Shown one piece after another: positions 17,250-25,774 of a stretch of DNA of 64,000 nt. The translations under genes and the position numbers were made by a program. The notes beneath the pieces were generated by a model. That model had not been told where the DNA came from and did not search any database. It worked only from the letters and a program-made list of their open reading frames with translations. Source of the stretch: Streptomyces malaysiensis subsp. samsunensis (GTDB lineage Bacteria > Actinomycetota > Actinomycetes > Streptomycetales > Streptomycetaceae); assembly GCF_024519315.1 (NCBI RefSeq), contig NZ_JANIIC010000035.1, positions 1 to 64,000 on the forward strand, given 5' to 3'. Numbering within the stretch: the first letter of the stretch is position 1; the number at the start of each line of letters is the position of its first letter.

Positions 17250-17684
17250 ATGAGCGAGAAGAAGAACGCACACACCATTGCCCGGAGCTCGAACACGAAC
17301 GCGAAGGCCACCGCCACCAAGGCCAAGGAGACCGCGGGAAAGGCCAAGGACACCGCTGGTGAGGCAGGCACCACGGCGAAGACCGCGGCGTCGGGCGCGG
17401 CGACGACGGCGGCGCACACCGCCCATGTCGCGGCCGACAAGGCCCAGGTGGCCGCCGAGAAGGCCGTGGCCACCGGTCGTACGGTGGCGGCCGAGGCGCC
17501 CAAGAAGGCGGCCGCGGCGGCCGGTTCGGCCTGGACGGCCATCAAGGCGCGGAAGGTCCTGACAGCCGTCGCCGGTGCGGGTGCCGCGGCTGCGGGCGCC
17601 ACCGCGGCGATCGTCCTGCGGAGGCGCGCCGCCCGGCGTCGCAGCCCGCTGGCACGGCTGACCGGCGGCCGGTTCGGCGCCTGA
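17250..17684 (+). CDS. Ala/Lys/Thr-rich protein with C-terminal membrane segment
   Basis: A 144-residue low-complexity protein from an ATG start (MSEKKNAHTI). Residues 15-100 are rich in Ala, Lys and Thr with repeated AKxTA-type units (KAKETAGKAKDTAGEAG), predicted as amphipathic helix similar to LEA, apolipoprotein-like or histone-H1-like tails. A hydrophobic segment of about 20 residues (GAGAAAAGATAAIVL) precedes a basic RRRAARRRS cluster. It may coat membranes or DNA. No enzyme domain is seen. An upstream in-frame start would add 18 residues, but its codons look non-coding. Confidence 0.65.
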   Translation: MSEKKNAHTIARSSNTNAKATATKAKETAGKAKDTAGEAGTTAKTAASGAATTAAHTAHVAADKAQVAAEKAVATGRTVAAEAPKKAAAAAGSAWTAIKARKVLTAVAGAGAAAAGATAAIVLRRRAARRRSPLARLTGGRFGA

Positions 17685-17839
17685 GGTCCGCGGGTCGCAC
17701 AGCACGGCGGGTCGTACGAACACGCGCCGCAGGGTAGAACGATCGCACAGCACGAACGACCACACGGCACGACGACCACACGGCACGATGACCGCTCGAC
17801 ACGACGGTCACGTGACAGAACGCGAGAAGCCCCGGACGC

Positions 17840-18769
17840 TCACCACGCCCACTCCGGTGTCCAGGCGTCGCCGTCATGGTGGTCGGGCCGCGCGGAGACG
17901 AGGTGGTCGCGGAGCGCGGTGAGGGCGGGGTGCGGGTTGTCGCGGTGCCAGATCAGCGAGTGCGGATAGACCGGGGTCGGGTGGTGCACCGCGATGCGGC
18001 GCAGACCGTAGTCGGCGGGCCAGACCAGGTGGGTCCATTCGCCGACGAAGGTCGCCAGCGTCGAGGAGTCGGCGATCGTGTCGAGGAGTGGTTCGAGCCC
18101 GAAGTAGGGGCCGATCGCGTCGATGGTGAGCCCGAACCTGGCGGCGAGGTCGTCGTAGTAGGCGGCCCATTCGGTACCGGCGACGAGGCCCGGCATCCAG
18201 ATCCGGTGCCCGGTGAGTTCGCCCGGGGTGACCGCGCGGGCTGCGGCGAGTTCATGGGACGGTCCGGTCAGGAGCTGGACGGGTTCGTCGTGCACACGGG
18301 TGGCCTCGACGCCGCCGGGGAGCCGCCGCGCGGGCACGGTGACCGCCCGGAACGACGCGTCGATCGTGCCGGTGCGCACTGCCACGATGGCCGCGTCGGC
18401 GTCGAAGAGGGTCACCACATCGAGTTCGACCTCGGGGTGTGCGCGGTGGAAGCCCCGCAGCAGATCGGCCGGTGCGAGCCGCCGCCCGATCACATCGACA
18501 CGCAGCGCACGACGGCCGGGCCGTACGGAGGCGGCGGCCCGCTCCTCGGCCCGTAGGAGCTCGCGGGCGTGGGGCAGGAACGCCTGTCCGTCGATGGTGA
18601 GCCGGGCCCCGCGCGCGGTGCGGGTGAACAGCCGCACACCGAGCTCCTTCTCCAGCGTGGCGATGCGCTTGGAGACGGCCTGCTGGGTGATGGACAGATC
18701 GGCGGCCGCCTCCTGGAACTGTCCCGCGTCCGCGACGGCGACGAAGGTGCGCACGGCCTTGAGATCCAC
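17840..18769 (-). CDS. LysR family transcriptional regulator
   Basis: A 309-residue LysR regulator: N-terminal HTH (LKAVRTFVAVADAGQFQEAA, SITQQAVSKRIATLEKELG) and a C-terminal periplasmic-binding-like co-inducer domain from about residue 85. The start is placed at the GTG preceded by AAGGTGG; a GTG nine nt upstream lies inside that site. The reading frame remains open further upstream, but those residues resemble no LysR N-terminus. It is divergent from an MFS exporter with an ACAAC-N5-GTTGT box between them, so the exporter is the likely target. Confidence 0.9.
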   Translation of the reverse strand: MDLKAVRTFVAVADAGQFQEAAADLSITQQAVSKRIATLEKELGVRLFTRTARGARLTIDGQAFLPHARELLRAEERAAASVRPGRRALRVDVIGRRLAPADLLRGFHRAHPEVELDVVTLFDADAAIVAVRTGTIDASFRAVTVPARRLPGGVEATRVHDEPVQLLTGPSHELAAARAVTPGELTGHRIWMPGLVAGTEWAAYYDDLAARFGLTIDAIGPYFGLEPLLDTIADSSTLATFVGEWTHLVWPADYGLRRIAVHHPTPVYPHSLIWHRDNPHPALTALRDHLVSARPDHHDGDAWTPEWAW

Positions 18770-18787
18770 GTCGGCCACCTTAGCCGT

Positions 18788-18802
18788 ACAACGTTTGGTT
18801 GT
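18788..18802. promoter_or_regulatory. LysR box in the LysR/MFS divergent gap
   Basis: ACAAC-GTTTG-GTTGT, a perfect inverted repeat of LysR size, 19 nt upstream of the LysR start and about 100 nt upstream of the MFS start. Confidence 0.55.
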
Positions 18803-18905
18803 GGCATGTCGTGGACGTTGTTTGAACCGCCCGCCACCCGCTCGCTTGGATATCGCCCGTTCCACGTGAGGTTCATCGGGCGAGACGGCGAGGAGTGCGC
18901 TGCAC

Positions 18906-20153
18906 ATGGGGGCGAGACGGTCGCTGGGGCGGCAGTTCGGATGGCTATGGGCGGCCTACGCGGTCAGCGCGTTCGGCACCTGGCTCGCGTTCGACGCGTT
19001 CCCGATCATCGCGATCGTTGTTCTGCACGCCGGGTCGACCGAGGTGTCGCTGCTGGCGGCCGCGGGGCTCGCGGTGGGGGCGATGGTGGCGGTGCCGCTC
19101 GGGCCGTGGATGGAGTTCCGCCGTAAGCGGCCGGTGATGATCGCGATGGACGTGGTCCGGTTCGCGGCCCTGATGACCGTCCCCGTTCTGTTTCTGCTCG
19201 ACCGGCTGACCTTCGCCCAGCTCGCGGTGGTCTCCGTCGTCGTCTCCGCGGCCGACATCGCCTTCACCGCGGCCAGCGGGGCGTGTCTGAAGGCGCTGGT
19301 GCCAGGGGACGACCTGCTGGTGGCGAACGGGCGGTTCGAGTCCACGGCCTGGACCGCCACCATGGTGGGACCGCCCATCGGCGGGGCCGCGGTCGGGCTC
19401 TTCGGCCCGGTGATGACCGTGGCGGCCAACGCGGTCAGCTTTCTGCTCTCCGCGGCGGGGATCCGTGCGATCGGCGGTGAGGAGCCACGGCCCGCGCGCA
19501 CCGGCACGCCTTCACGGCTCCGGGCCGGTGATCTGCTGGAGGGCTGGCGGTACATCCTGACGCATCCGGCGCTGCGCCCGCTGTTCTTCAACACGGTCCT
19601 GGTGAGCGGGTTGATCATGGCGACGGCGCCGCTGCTCGCCGTCCTCATGCTGGGCGACCTGGGGTTCGCGCCCTGGCAGTACGCCCTGGCCTTCGCACTG
19701 CCCTGTATCGGCGGGCTGACCGGCTCACGGCTCTCCCCCCGGCTCGTGGCGCGGTTCGGGCGGCACCGGGTCATGCTGACGGCGGGGGCGCTGCGGGCGT
19801 GCTGGTTGCCGGGGCTGGCCTTCGTACGCCCCGGCGTGGCGGGGCTGGTGCTCGTCATGGCGGTCGAGCTGGGGCTGATCTGCTGTATGGGCGTGTTCAA
19901 CCCGGTGTACGCCACCTATCGGCTCGAACGGACCCCGGCGGACCGGGTCGCCCGCACCCTCTCCGCGTGGTCGGTCAGCAGCAAGGCCACCGTCGCGGCC
20001 CTGACCGCCCTATGGGGTCTGCTGGCCGGTGTCACCGGGCCCCGGATCGCGGTCGCCATAGCCGGCCTCCTCAGCCTGGCGACCCCACTGCTGCTCCCCC
20101 GGCATGAGCAGGCGCCCCTCCCCGAGCAGGAACCGGCCGCGAGCCACAGCTGA
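18906..20153 (+). CDS. MFS exporter (MFS_3, macrolide/enterobactin efflux-like)
   Basis: A 415-residue, 12-helix major facilitator of the MFS_3/MefA-EntS type: FGWLWAAYAVSAFGTWLAF at the N-terminus, GPWMEFRRKRPVMIAMD between helices 2 and 3, and FESTAWTATMVGPPIGGA in the fifth helix region. This group exports macrolides, siderophores and other hydrophobic compounds. ATG start. It is divergent from a LysR regulator, and its stop lies just before the TetR operator array that precedes the TetR-DnaE genes. It may therefore belong to the same resistance-type unit, though no shared promoter is shown. Confidence 0.9.
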   Translation: MGARRSLGRQFGWLWAAYAVSAFGTWLAFDAFPIIAIVVLHAGSTEVSLLAAAGLAVGAMVAVPLGPWMEFRRKRPVMIAMDVVRFAALMTVPVLFLLDRLTFAQLAVVSVVVSAADIAFTAASGACLKALVPGDDLLVANGRFESTAWTATMVGPPIGGAAVGLFGPVMTVAANAVSFLLSAAGIRAIGGEEPRPARTGTPSRLRAGDLLEGWRYILTHPALRPLFFNTVLVSGLIMATAPLLAVLMLGDLGFAPWQYALAFALPCIGGLTGSRLSPRLVARFGRHRVMLTAGALRACWLPGLAFVRPGVAGLVLVMAVELGLICCMGVFNPVYATYRLERTPADRVARTLSAWSVSSKATVAALTALWGLLAGVTGPRIAVAIAGLLSLATPLLLPRHEQAPLPEQEPAASHS

Positions 20154-20190
20154 CCCCCTGACCCGCGAAACCACGACCCGGCCTACGGCC

Positions 20191-20243
20191 TGAACCAGCG
20201 TTCTGAACGTACGTACTGAACGAATGTCCTGAACGCGCGTTCA
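20191..20243. promoter_or_regulatory. Four tandem 13-bp repeats, iterated TetR operator
   Basis: Units TGAACCAGCGTTC, TGAACGTACGTAC, TGAACGAATGTCC and TGAACGCGCGTTC follow one another without gap, with exact 13-bp period. The last unit plus the next A is a perfect 14-bp palindrome. The array ends 22 nt before the TetR start, so it must overlap the promoter of the TetR-dnaE operon. Confidence 0.8.
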
Positions 20244-20265
20244 AACCTGGGGTAGGGTGATCGGC

Positions 20266-20847
20266 ATGGGACATCGGGAACAGTTGATGGCCGGGGCGAA
20301 GCGATGCCTGGAGGAGCGGGGATTCGCCCGTACGACCTCGCGTGACATCGCCGCCGCCGCCAACGCACCGCTCGGCACGATCAATTACCACTACGGTTCG
20401 AAGGAGCGGCTGCTCAACGCGGCGCTCCTGGAAACGCTCGACGAGTGGAGCGAGAAGGTGCGGTCCGGCTCGGCGGAGCCCGCGGCGGGCTCCGGGGCGG
20501 GGGCGCGAGTGGAGTCGATGTGGGCCCGGGTCGTCGAGTCCGAGACCACGGATCGGCCGCTGCTGGTGGCCAGCGCGGAGGCGCTCGCCCAGGCCGAACG
20601 CTCCGCAGAGGTCCGGCAGCAGCTCGCCGAGGCGTTCGAACGGGCCCGAACCACGCTGGCGGCCGATCTGCACGGTATCGAGGGCGCGGAGGACGGCGAA
20701 GTGGCCCGTGCGGTGGGGTCGGTGCACATGGCCCTTGTCGCCGGTCTGACCCAGCAGTGGCTGGTCGATCCCGAGCGCGCCCCCTCGGCGCGGGAGGTGG
20801 CCACCGGCCTGCGGCGGATCGCCCAGGCCCTCGAGTCCGACTCCTGA
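20266..20847 (+). CDS. TetR family regulator, operon partner of the DnaE-like polymerase
   Basis: A 193-residue TetR regulator starting MGHREQLMAGAKRCL. The HTH region is TTSRDIAAAANAPLGTINYHYGSKERL (residues about 23-50, shown as consecutive motif parts TTSRDIAAAANA and PLGTINYHYGSKE). An in-frame GTG three codons upstream is an alternative start. The stop is 13 nt before the polymerase start on the same strand, so the two are almost certainly co-transcribed, and the four-fold operator lies directly upstream. This suggests that polymerase expression is conditional and responds to a small ligand of this regulator. Confidence 0.92.
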   Translation: MGHREQLMAGAKRCLEERGFARTTSRDIAAAANAPLGTINYHYGSKERLLNAALLETLDEWSEKVRSGSAEPAAGSGAGARVESMWARVVESETTDRPLLVASAEALAQAERSAEVRQQLAEAFERARTTLAADLHGIEGAEDGEVARAVGSVHMALVAGLTQQWLVDPERAPSAREVATGLRRIAQALESDS

Positions 20848-20860
20848 TCCGGGGGAAGGA

Positions 20861-23800
20861 GTGGCACAGCCTTTCACCCATCTGCATGTGCACACGCAGT
20901 ACTCGCTCCTGGACGGCGCGGCCCGGCTGAAGGATCTCTTCGGCGCCTGCCGGGAGATGGGCATGTCGCACATCGCCATGACCGACCACGGCAACCTCCA
21001 TGGCGCGTATGACTTCTTCCAGCAGGCCACGGCCTCGGGTGTGACACCGATCATCGGGATCGAGGCGTATGTCGCACCGGAGTCACGGCGCACCAAGCGC
21101 AAGATCCAGTGGGGGCAGCCCCATCAGAAGCGCGACGATGTCTCCGGTTCGGGCGGCTACACCCACAAGACGATCTGGGCGGCGGACAACACCGGGCTGC
21201 ACCATCTGTTCCGGCTGTCGTCGGACGCGTATGCCCAGGGCTGGCTCCAGAAGTGGCCACGGATGGACAAGGAGGTCATCGCCGAGCACGCCGAGGGGCT
21301 GATCGCCTCGACCGGCTGCCCATCCGGTGAGCTACAGACCCGGCTGCGGCTGGGCCAGTTCGACGAGGCGCTGAAGGCCGCCTCCGAGTACCAGGACATC
21401 TTCGGCAAGGACCGGTACTTCCTGGAGCTGATGGACCATGGCATCGAGATCGAGCGCCGGGTCCGCGACGGGCTGCTGGACATCGGCAGGAAGCTGGGCA
21501 TCCCGCCGCTGGTGACGAACGACTCGCACTACACCTACGCGGACGAGGCCACCGCACACGATGCGCTGCTGTGCATCCAGACCGGGAAGAACCTCTCGGA
21601 TCTGGACCGCTTCCGCTTCGACGGCACCGGCTACTACCTGAAGTCCGCCGAGGAGATGTACGCCATCGACTCCTCGGACGCCTGGCAGGAGGGCTGCCGC
21701 AACACGCTCCTGGTGGCCGAGCAGATCGACACCGCCGGTATGTTCGACAAGCGCGACCTGATGCCGCGCTTCGACGTCCCCAAGAGCCATACCGAGGTCA
21801 CCTGGTTCCGCGAGGAGGTCCGGCGCGGAATGGCCCGGCGCTATCCGGGTGGCGTACCGGAGGACCGGCAGAAGCTGGCCGAGTACGAGATGGACGTCAT
21901 CATCCAGATGGGGTTCCCGGGCTACTTCCTCGTGGTCGCCGACTTCATCATGTGGGCCAAGCAGCAGGGCATCGCCGTCGGGCCGGGCCGTGGTTCGGCG
22001 GCCGGTTCGATCGTCTCGTACGCCATGGGCATCACCGACCTGGACCCGGTGGACCACGGGCTGATCTTCGAGCGGTTCCTCAACCCCGAGCGCGTGTCCA
22101 TGCCGGACGTGGACATCGACTTCGACGAGCGTCGGCGGGTCGAGGTGATCCGCTATGTGACGGAGAAGTACGGCTCCGACAAGGTCGCCATGATCGGCAC
22201 CTACGGCACCATCAAGGCCAAGAACGCCATCAAGGACTCGGCCCGGGTGCTCGGCTATCCGTACGCGATGGGCGACCGCATCACCAAGGCCATGCCCGCC
22301 GACGTCGGTGGCAAGGGCATTCCGCTGTCCGGTATCACCGATGAGAAGCACCCCCGCTACAGCGAGGCGGGCGAGGTGCGGGCGATGTACGAGAACGAGC
22401 CGGATGCGCGGAAGGTCATCGACACCGCCAAGGGTGTCGAGGGCCTGGTGCGGCAGATGGGTGTGCACGCCGCCGGTGTGATCATGTCGAGCGAGCCGAT
22501 CGTGGACCATGTCCCGGTCTGGGTTCGGCACACCGACGGGGTCACGATCACACAGTGGGACTACCCCACCTGTGAGTCGCTCGGCCTGCTGAAGATGGAC
22601 TTCCTGGGCCTGCGCAACCTCACCATCATGGACGACGCCGTCACGATGGTGCGCGCCGACAAGGGCATCGACCTCAAGCTGCTGGATCTGCCGCTGGACG
22701 ACCGCAAGACCTTCGAGATGCTCAGCGGTGGCCACACCCTCGGTGTGTTCCAGTTCGACGGCAGCGCGATGCGCTCGCTCCTCCGGCTGATGAAACCCAA
22801 CCAGTTCGAGGACATCACCGCGGTCACCGCGCTGTACCGGCCCGGCCCGATGGGCATGAACTCGCATATCAACTACGCCCTGCGGAAGAACGGCCAGCAG
22901 GAGATCACCCCGATCCACCCGGAGCTGGAGGAGCCGCTCAGGGACGTCCTCGACATCACCTACGGCCTGGTCGTCTACCAGGAGCAGGTCCAGAAGGCCG
23001 CCCAGGCGCTCGCGGGCTATTCACTCGGCCAGGCCGACCTGCTGCGCCGGGCCATGGGCAAGAAGAAGCAGGAGGTCCTGGACAAGGAGTTCATCCCGTT
23101 CCGCGACGGCTGCCGGGAGCGCGGCTACTCCGACGAGGCCGTCCAGGCGGTCTGGGATGTGCTGGTGCCCTTCGCGGGCTACGCCTACAACAAGGCGCAC
23201 GCCGCCGCCTACGCGCTCGTCTCGTACTGGACCGCCTATCTCAAGGCCAACCATCCGGCGGAGTACATGGCGGCGCTGCTCACCTCCGTCAAGGACGACA
23301 AGGACAAGTCCGCCGTCTACCTCAACGAGTGCCGCCGCATGGGCATCAAGGTGCTGCCGCCGGATGTGAACGAGTCGGTGCACCACTTCGCCGCCCAGGG
23401 CGACGATGTGATCCTCTTCGGTCTGGAAGCCGTCCGCAACGTAGGGGCCCATGTCGTCGAGGCGGTCGTCCACGCCCGCAAGGCCAGGGGGAAGTTCACC
23501 TCGTTTCCCGACTACCTGGACAAGATCGAGATCACCGCGTGCAACAAGCGCACCACCGAATCGCTGATCAAGGCGGGCGCGTTCGACCCGATGGGCCACA
23601 CCCGCAAGGGGCTCACGGCGCACTACGAAACGCTGATCGACAATGTGGTCGCGGTCAAGCGCAAGGAGGCCGAGGGGCAGTTCGACCTCTTCGGCGGCAT
23701 GGGCGGTGACGGCGGGGGTGGCGACGGGCCGGGCTTCGGCCTCGATGTCGAGTTCTCCTCCGAGGAGTGGGACAAGCCGTATCTGCTCGCCCAGGAGCGG

Positions 23801-24418
23801 GAGATGCTGGGACTGTACGTGTCCGACCACCCGCTCCTCGGTCTGGAGCAGCTGCTGGCCGACACGGCGGACGCCGCCGTAGCACAGCTCACCGGCGGCG
23901 ACTTCCCGGACGGCGCGGTCGTCACGGTCGGCGGCATCATCTCCGGCCTCCAGCGCAAGATGACCAAACAGGGCAACGCCTGGGCCATCGCCACCGTGGA
24001 GGATCTCGCCGGATCCATCGAGTGCATGGTCTTCCCCGCCACCTACCAGCTGGTGTCGGGCCAACTCGTCGAGGACACGGTGGTGTTCGTCAAGGGCCGC
24101 CTCGACAGACGCGAGGACGTGCCACGGCTGGTGGCGATGGAACTGGCGGTGCCCGACCTGAGCGCCCGCCATGCCCCGCTGTGCCTGGAGATGCTCGAAG
24201 CGCGGGTGACCCCGCGCTCCGTGCAGCAGCTCAAAGAGATCCTCCAGGCCCATCCGGGACCGACCGAAGTACATCTGCGGGTGCGCGGCCGGGCCAGGAC
24301 CACCGTCTACCGGCTGGGCCACCGCGTCGGCATCCGGCCCGAGTTCTGGGCGGATCTCAAGGCGGCGGTGGCGATCACCCGGGCCGATGACAACTCACGT
24401 CCCATACCGACCCGTTGA
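20861..24418 (+). CDS. dnaE: DNA polymerase III alpha subunit, replicative DnaE type (possible second copy)
   Basis: A 1185-residue C-family polymerase. The PHP domain begins at once with HLHVHTQYSLLDG. The polymerase palm has GPGRGSAAGSIVSYAMG, PDVDIDFD (415-422, catalytic Asp pair) and LKMDFLGLRN with the third catalytic Asp, D580. The fingers, the HhH region and a C-terminal OB fold (VVTVGGIISGLQRKMTK) are present. A beta-clamp motif QFDLFGG is at about residue 941. It is of the main replicative DnaE1 length and type, not the shorter ImuC/DnaE2, and no imuA/imuB neighbour is present. GTG start preceded by GGGGGAAGGA. The TetR-linked setting is unlike the usual housekeeping locus, which suggests a paralogue, but the rest of the genome is not visible. 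Confidence 0.93.
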   Translation: MAQPFTHLHVHTQYSLLDGAARLKDLFGACREMGMSHIAMTDHGNLHGAYDFFQQATASGVTPIIGIEAYVAPESRRTKRKIQWGQPHQKRDDVSGSGGYTHKTIWAADNTGLHHLFRLSSDAYAQGWLQKWPRMDKEVIAEHAEGLIASTGCPSGELQTRLRLGQFDEALKAASEYQDIFGKDRYFLELMDHGIEIERRVRDGLLDIGRKLGIPPLVTNDSHYTYADEATAHDALLCIQTGKNLSDLDRFRFDGTGYYLKSAEEMYAIDSSDAWQEGCRNTLLVAEQIDTAGMFDKRDLMPRFDVPKSHTEVTWFREEVRRGMARRYPGGVPEDRQKLAEYEMDVIIQMGFPGYFLVVADFIMWAKQQGIAVGPGRGSAAGSIVSYAMGITDLDPVDHGLIFERFLNPERVSMPDVDIDFDERRRVEVIRYVTEKYGSDKVAMIGTYGTIKAKNAIKDSARVLGYPYAMGDRITKAMPADVGGKGIPLSGITDEKHPRYSEAGEVRAMYENEPDARKVIDTAKGVEGLVRQMGVHAAGVIMSSEPIVDHVPVWVRHTDGVTITQWDYPTCESLGLLKMDFLGLRNLTIMDDAVTMVRADKGIDLKLLDLPLDDRKTFEMLSGGHTLGVFQFDGSAMRSLLRLMKPNQFEDITAVTALYRPGPMGMNSHINYALRKNGQQEITPIHPELEEPLRDVLDITYGLVVYQEQVQKAAQALAGYSLGQADLLRRAMGKKKQEVLDKEFIPFRDGCRERGYSDEAVQAVWDVLVPFAGYAYNKAHAAAYALVSYWTAYLKANHPAEYMAALLTSVKDDKDKSAVYLNECRRMGIKVLPPDVNESVHHFAAQGDDVILFGLEAVRNVGAHVVEAVVHARKARGKFTSFPDYLDKIEITACNKRTTESLIKAGAFDPMGHTRKGLTAHYETLIDNVVAVKRKEAEGQFDLFGGMGGDGGGGDGPGFGLDVEFSSEEWDKPYLLAQEREMLGLYVSDHPLLGLEQLLADTADAAVAQLTGGDFPDGAVVTVGGIISGLQRKMTKQGNAWAIATVEDLAGSIECMVFPATYQLVSGQLVEDTVVFVKGRLDRREDVPRLVAMELAVPDLSARHAPLCLEMLEARVTPRSVQQLKEILQAHPGPTEVHLRVRGRARTTVYRLGHRVGIRPEFWADLKAAVAITRADDNSRPIPTR

Positions 24419-24499
24419 GTATCCTGGCCCGCGAACAGCACGCCCACCCGGCATGGGGCCGGGGGCAACCGCCGTAGTCACACGTTCTACACCCCTCTT

Positions 24500-24536
24500 A
24501 CGCAAGCCACTTGCAGTACTTGCGCTACGCTTGCGT
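24500..24536. promoter_or_regulatory. Clustered CTTGC motifs before the LacI gene, probable operator
   Basis: ACGCAAGC and GCTTGCGT form an 8-bp inverted repeat 21 nt apart. Between them lie GCAAG-CCA-CTTGC and another CTTGC. The block ends 2 nt before the ATG, so a bound LacI-type protein would block its own expression. Confidence 0.55.
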
Positions 24537-24538
24537 GC

Positions 24539-25549
24539 ATGACGCGACGACTTGCTGAAGTGGCGAAGAAGGTCGGTGTCAGCGAGGCCACGGTCAGCCG
24601 GGTGCTCAACGGCAAGCCCGGGGTCTCCGAAGCCACCCGGCAGGCGGTGCTGTCCGCGCTGGACGTCCTCGGCTACGAGCGGCCCACACAGCTGCGGGGC
24701 AACCGGGCCCGGCTGGTGGGGCTGGTCCTGCCCGAGTTGCAGAACCCCATATTCCCGGCCTTCGCCGAGGTCATCGGCGGGGCGCTGGCACAGCTGGGGC
24801 TGACTCCGGTGCTGTGCACCCAGACCAAGGGCGGGGTATCCGAGGCCGATTACGTGGCGCTGCTGCTGCAACAGCAGGTCTCCGGGGTGGTGTTCGCGGG
24901 CGGGCTGTACGCGCAGGCCGACGCGCCGCATGAGCACTACCGGCTGCTCGCCGAGCGCAACATTCCGGTGGTGCTGGTCAACGCGGCCATCGAGCATCTC
25001 GGCTTCCCCGGCGTCTCCTGTGACGACGCCGTGGCCCTGGAGCAGGCGTGGCGGCATCTGGCCTCGCTGGGCCATGAGCGGATCGGGCTGGTGCTCGGGC
25101 CCGGTGACCATATGCCGTCGGCACGCAAGCTGGCCGCCGCGCGGGCGGTCGCCGGCGATCTCCCGGACGAGTTCGTGGCTCGGGCGATCTTCTCGATCGA
25201 GGGCGGTCACGCCGCGGCCTCCCGGCTGATCGACCGGGGCGTCACGGGGATCATCTGCGCCAGCGACCCGCTGGCTCTGGGGGCGATCCGGGCGGCCCGC
25301 CGCAAGGGGTTCGGCGTGCCGTCGCGGGTGTCCGTGGTCGGCTACGACGACTCCGCGTTCATGAACTGCACCGAGCCGCCGCTGACCACCGTCCGGCAGC
25401 CCATCGAGGCCATGGGCCGGGCGGCGGTCGAGCTGCTGAACGCGCAGATCGGCGGGGCGGCCGTACCGGCCGAGGAGCTGCTGTTCGAACCGGAGCTGGT
25501 GGTGCGCGGCTCCACGGCCCAGGCGCCCCGGGGTGGGACACGGGGGTGA
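24539..25549 (+). CDS. LacI family regulator of the alpha-glucan locus
   Basis: A 336-residue LacI/GalR repressor: HTH at residues 4-24 (RLAEVAKKVGVSEATVSRVL), hinge helix, and a two-lobed sugar-binding domain with VVGYDDSAFMNCTEPPLTTV near the end. It resembles MalR-type regulators of Streptomyces. It precedes the lipoprotein-permease genes on the same strand with a 225-nt gap, so it very likely represses the transport operon in the absence of an alpha-glucoside. Its own start is embedded in repeated CTTGC motifs, consistent with autoregulation. Confidence 0.93.
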   Translation: MTRRLAEVAKKVGVSEATVSRVLNGKPGVSEATRQAVLSALDVLGYERPTQLRGNRARLVGLVLPELQNPIFPAFAEVIGGALAQLGLTPVLCTQTKGGVSEADYVALLLQQQVSGVVFAGGLYAQADAPHEHYRLLAERNIPVVLVNAAIEHLGFPGVSCDDAVALEQAWRHLASLGHERIGLVLGPGDHMPSARKLAAARAVAGDLPDEFVARAIFSIEGGHAAASRLIDRGVTGIICASDPLALGAIRAARRKGFGVPSRVSVVGYDDSAFMNCTEPPLTTVRQPIEAMGRAAVELLNAQIGGAAVPAEELLFEPELVVRGSTAQAPRGGTRG

Positions 25550-25774
25550 GAGCGGGCCCGTCGGGAGGCGGCCGACGGGCGGTCGACGCGCCGGCCGAAA
25601 GGCAGCCGACGAGCTCAATCCACGGGATTCACAGCGCAGTTGAATAATTACAGAATCTACGCGACATCTTGCGACCTCATGTCGACGGTGCTTGAGTGTG
25701 CGGCGCACTCACGGTTGTGTGCGCCCCGCTCGCGGCCGTGGGGCTTCCCTGCTCCTGTACAGAGGGGTCCACCC
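25550..25774. promoter_or_regulatory. Promoter region of the alpha-glucan transport operon
   Basis: The 225-nt gap between the LacI gene and the lipoprotein gene has an AT-rich core (TTGAATAATTACAGAATC at about 25640). This is followed by a CTTGCG matching the LacI-gene motifs at about 25671 and an imperfect palindrome GAGTGTGCGGCGCACTC at 25694-25710. These are candidate operator sequences. Confidence 0.5.

Noticed and set aside
20191..20243. Short repeats that might be a small CRISPR array
   Set aside because: Units are contiguous 13-mers without spacers and sit in a promoter; they are operator repeats.
25640..25774. In-frame upstream extension of the sugar-binding lipoprotein
   Set aside because: The lipobox signal peptide must be at the N-terminus, and the AT-rich extension is the promoter region.
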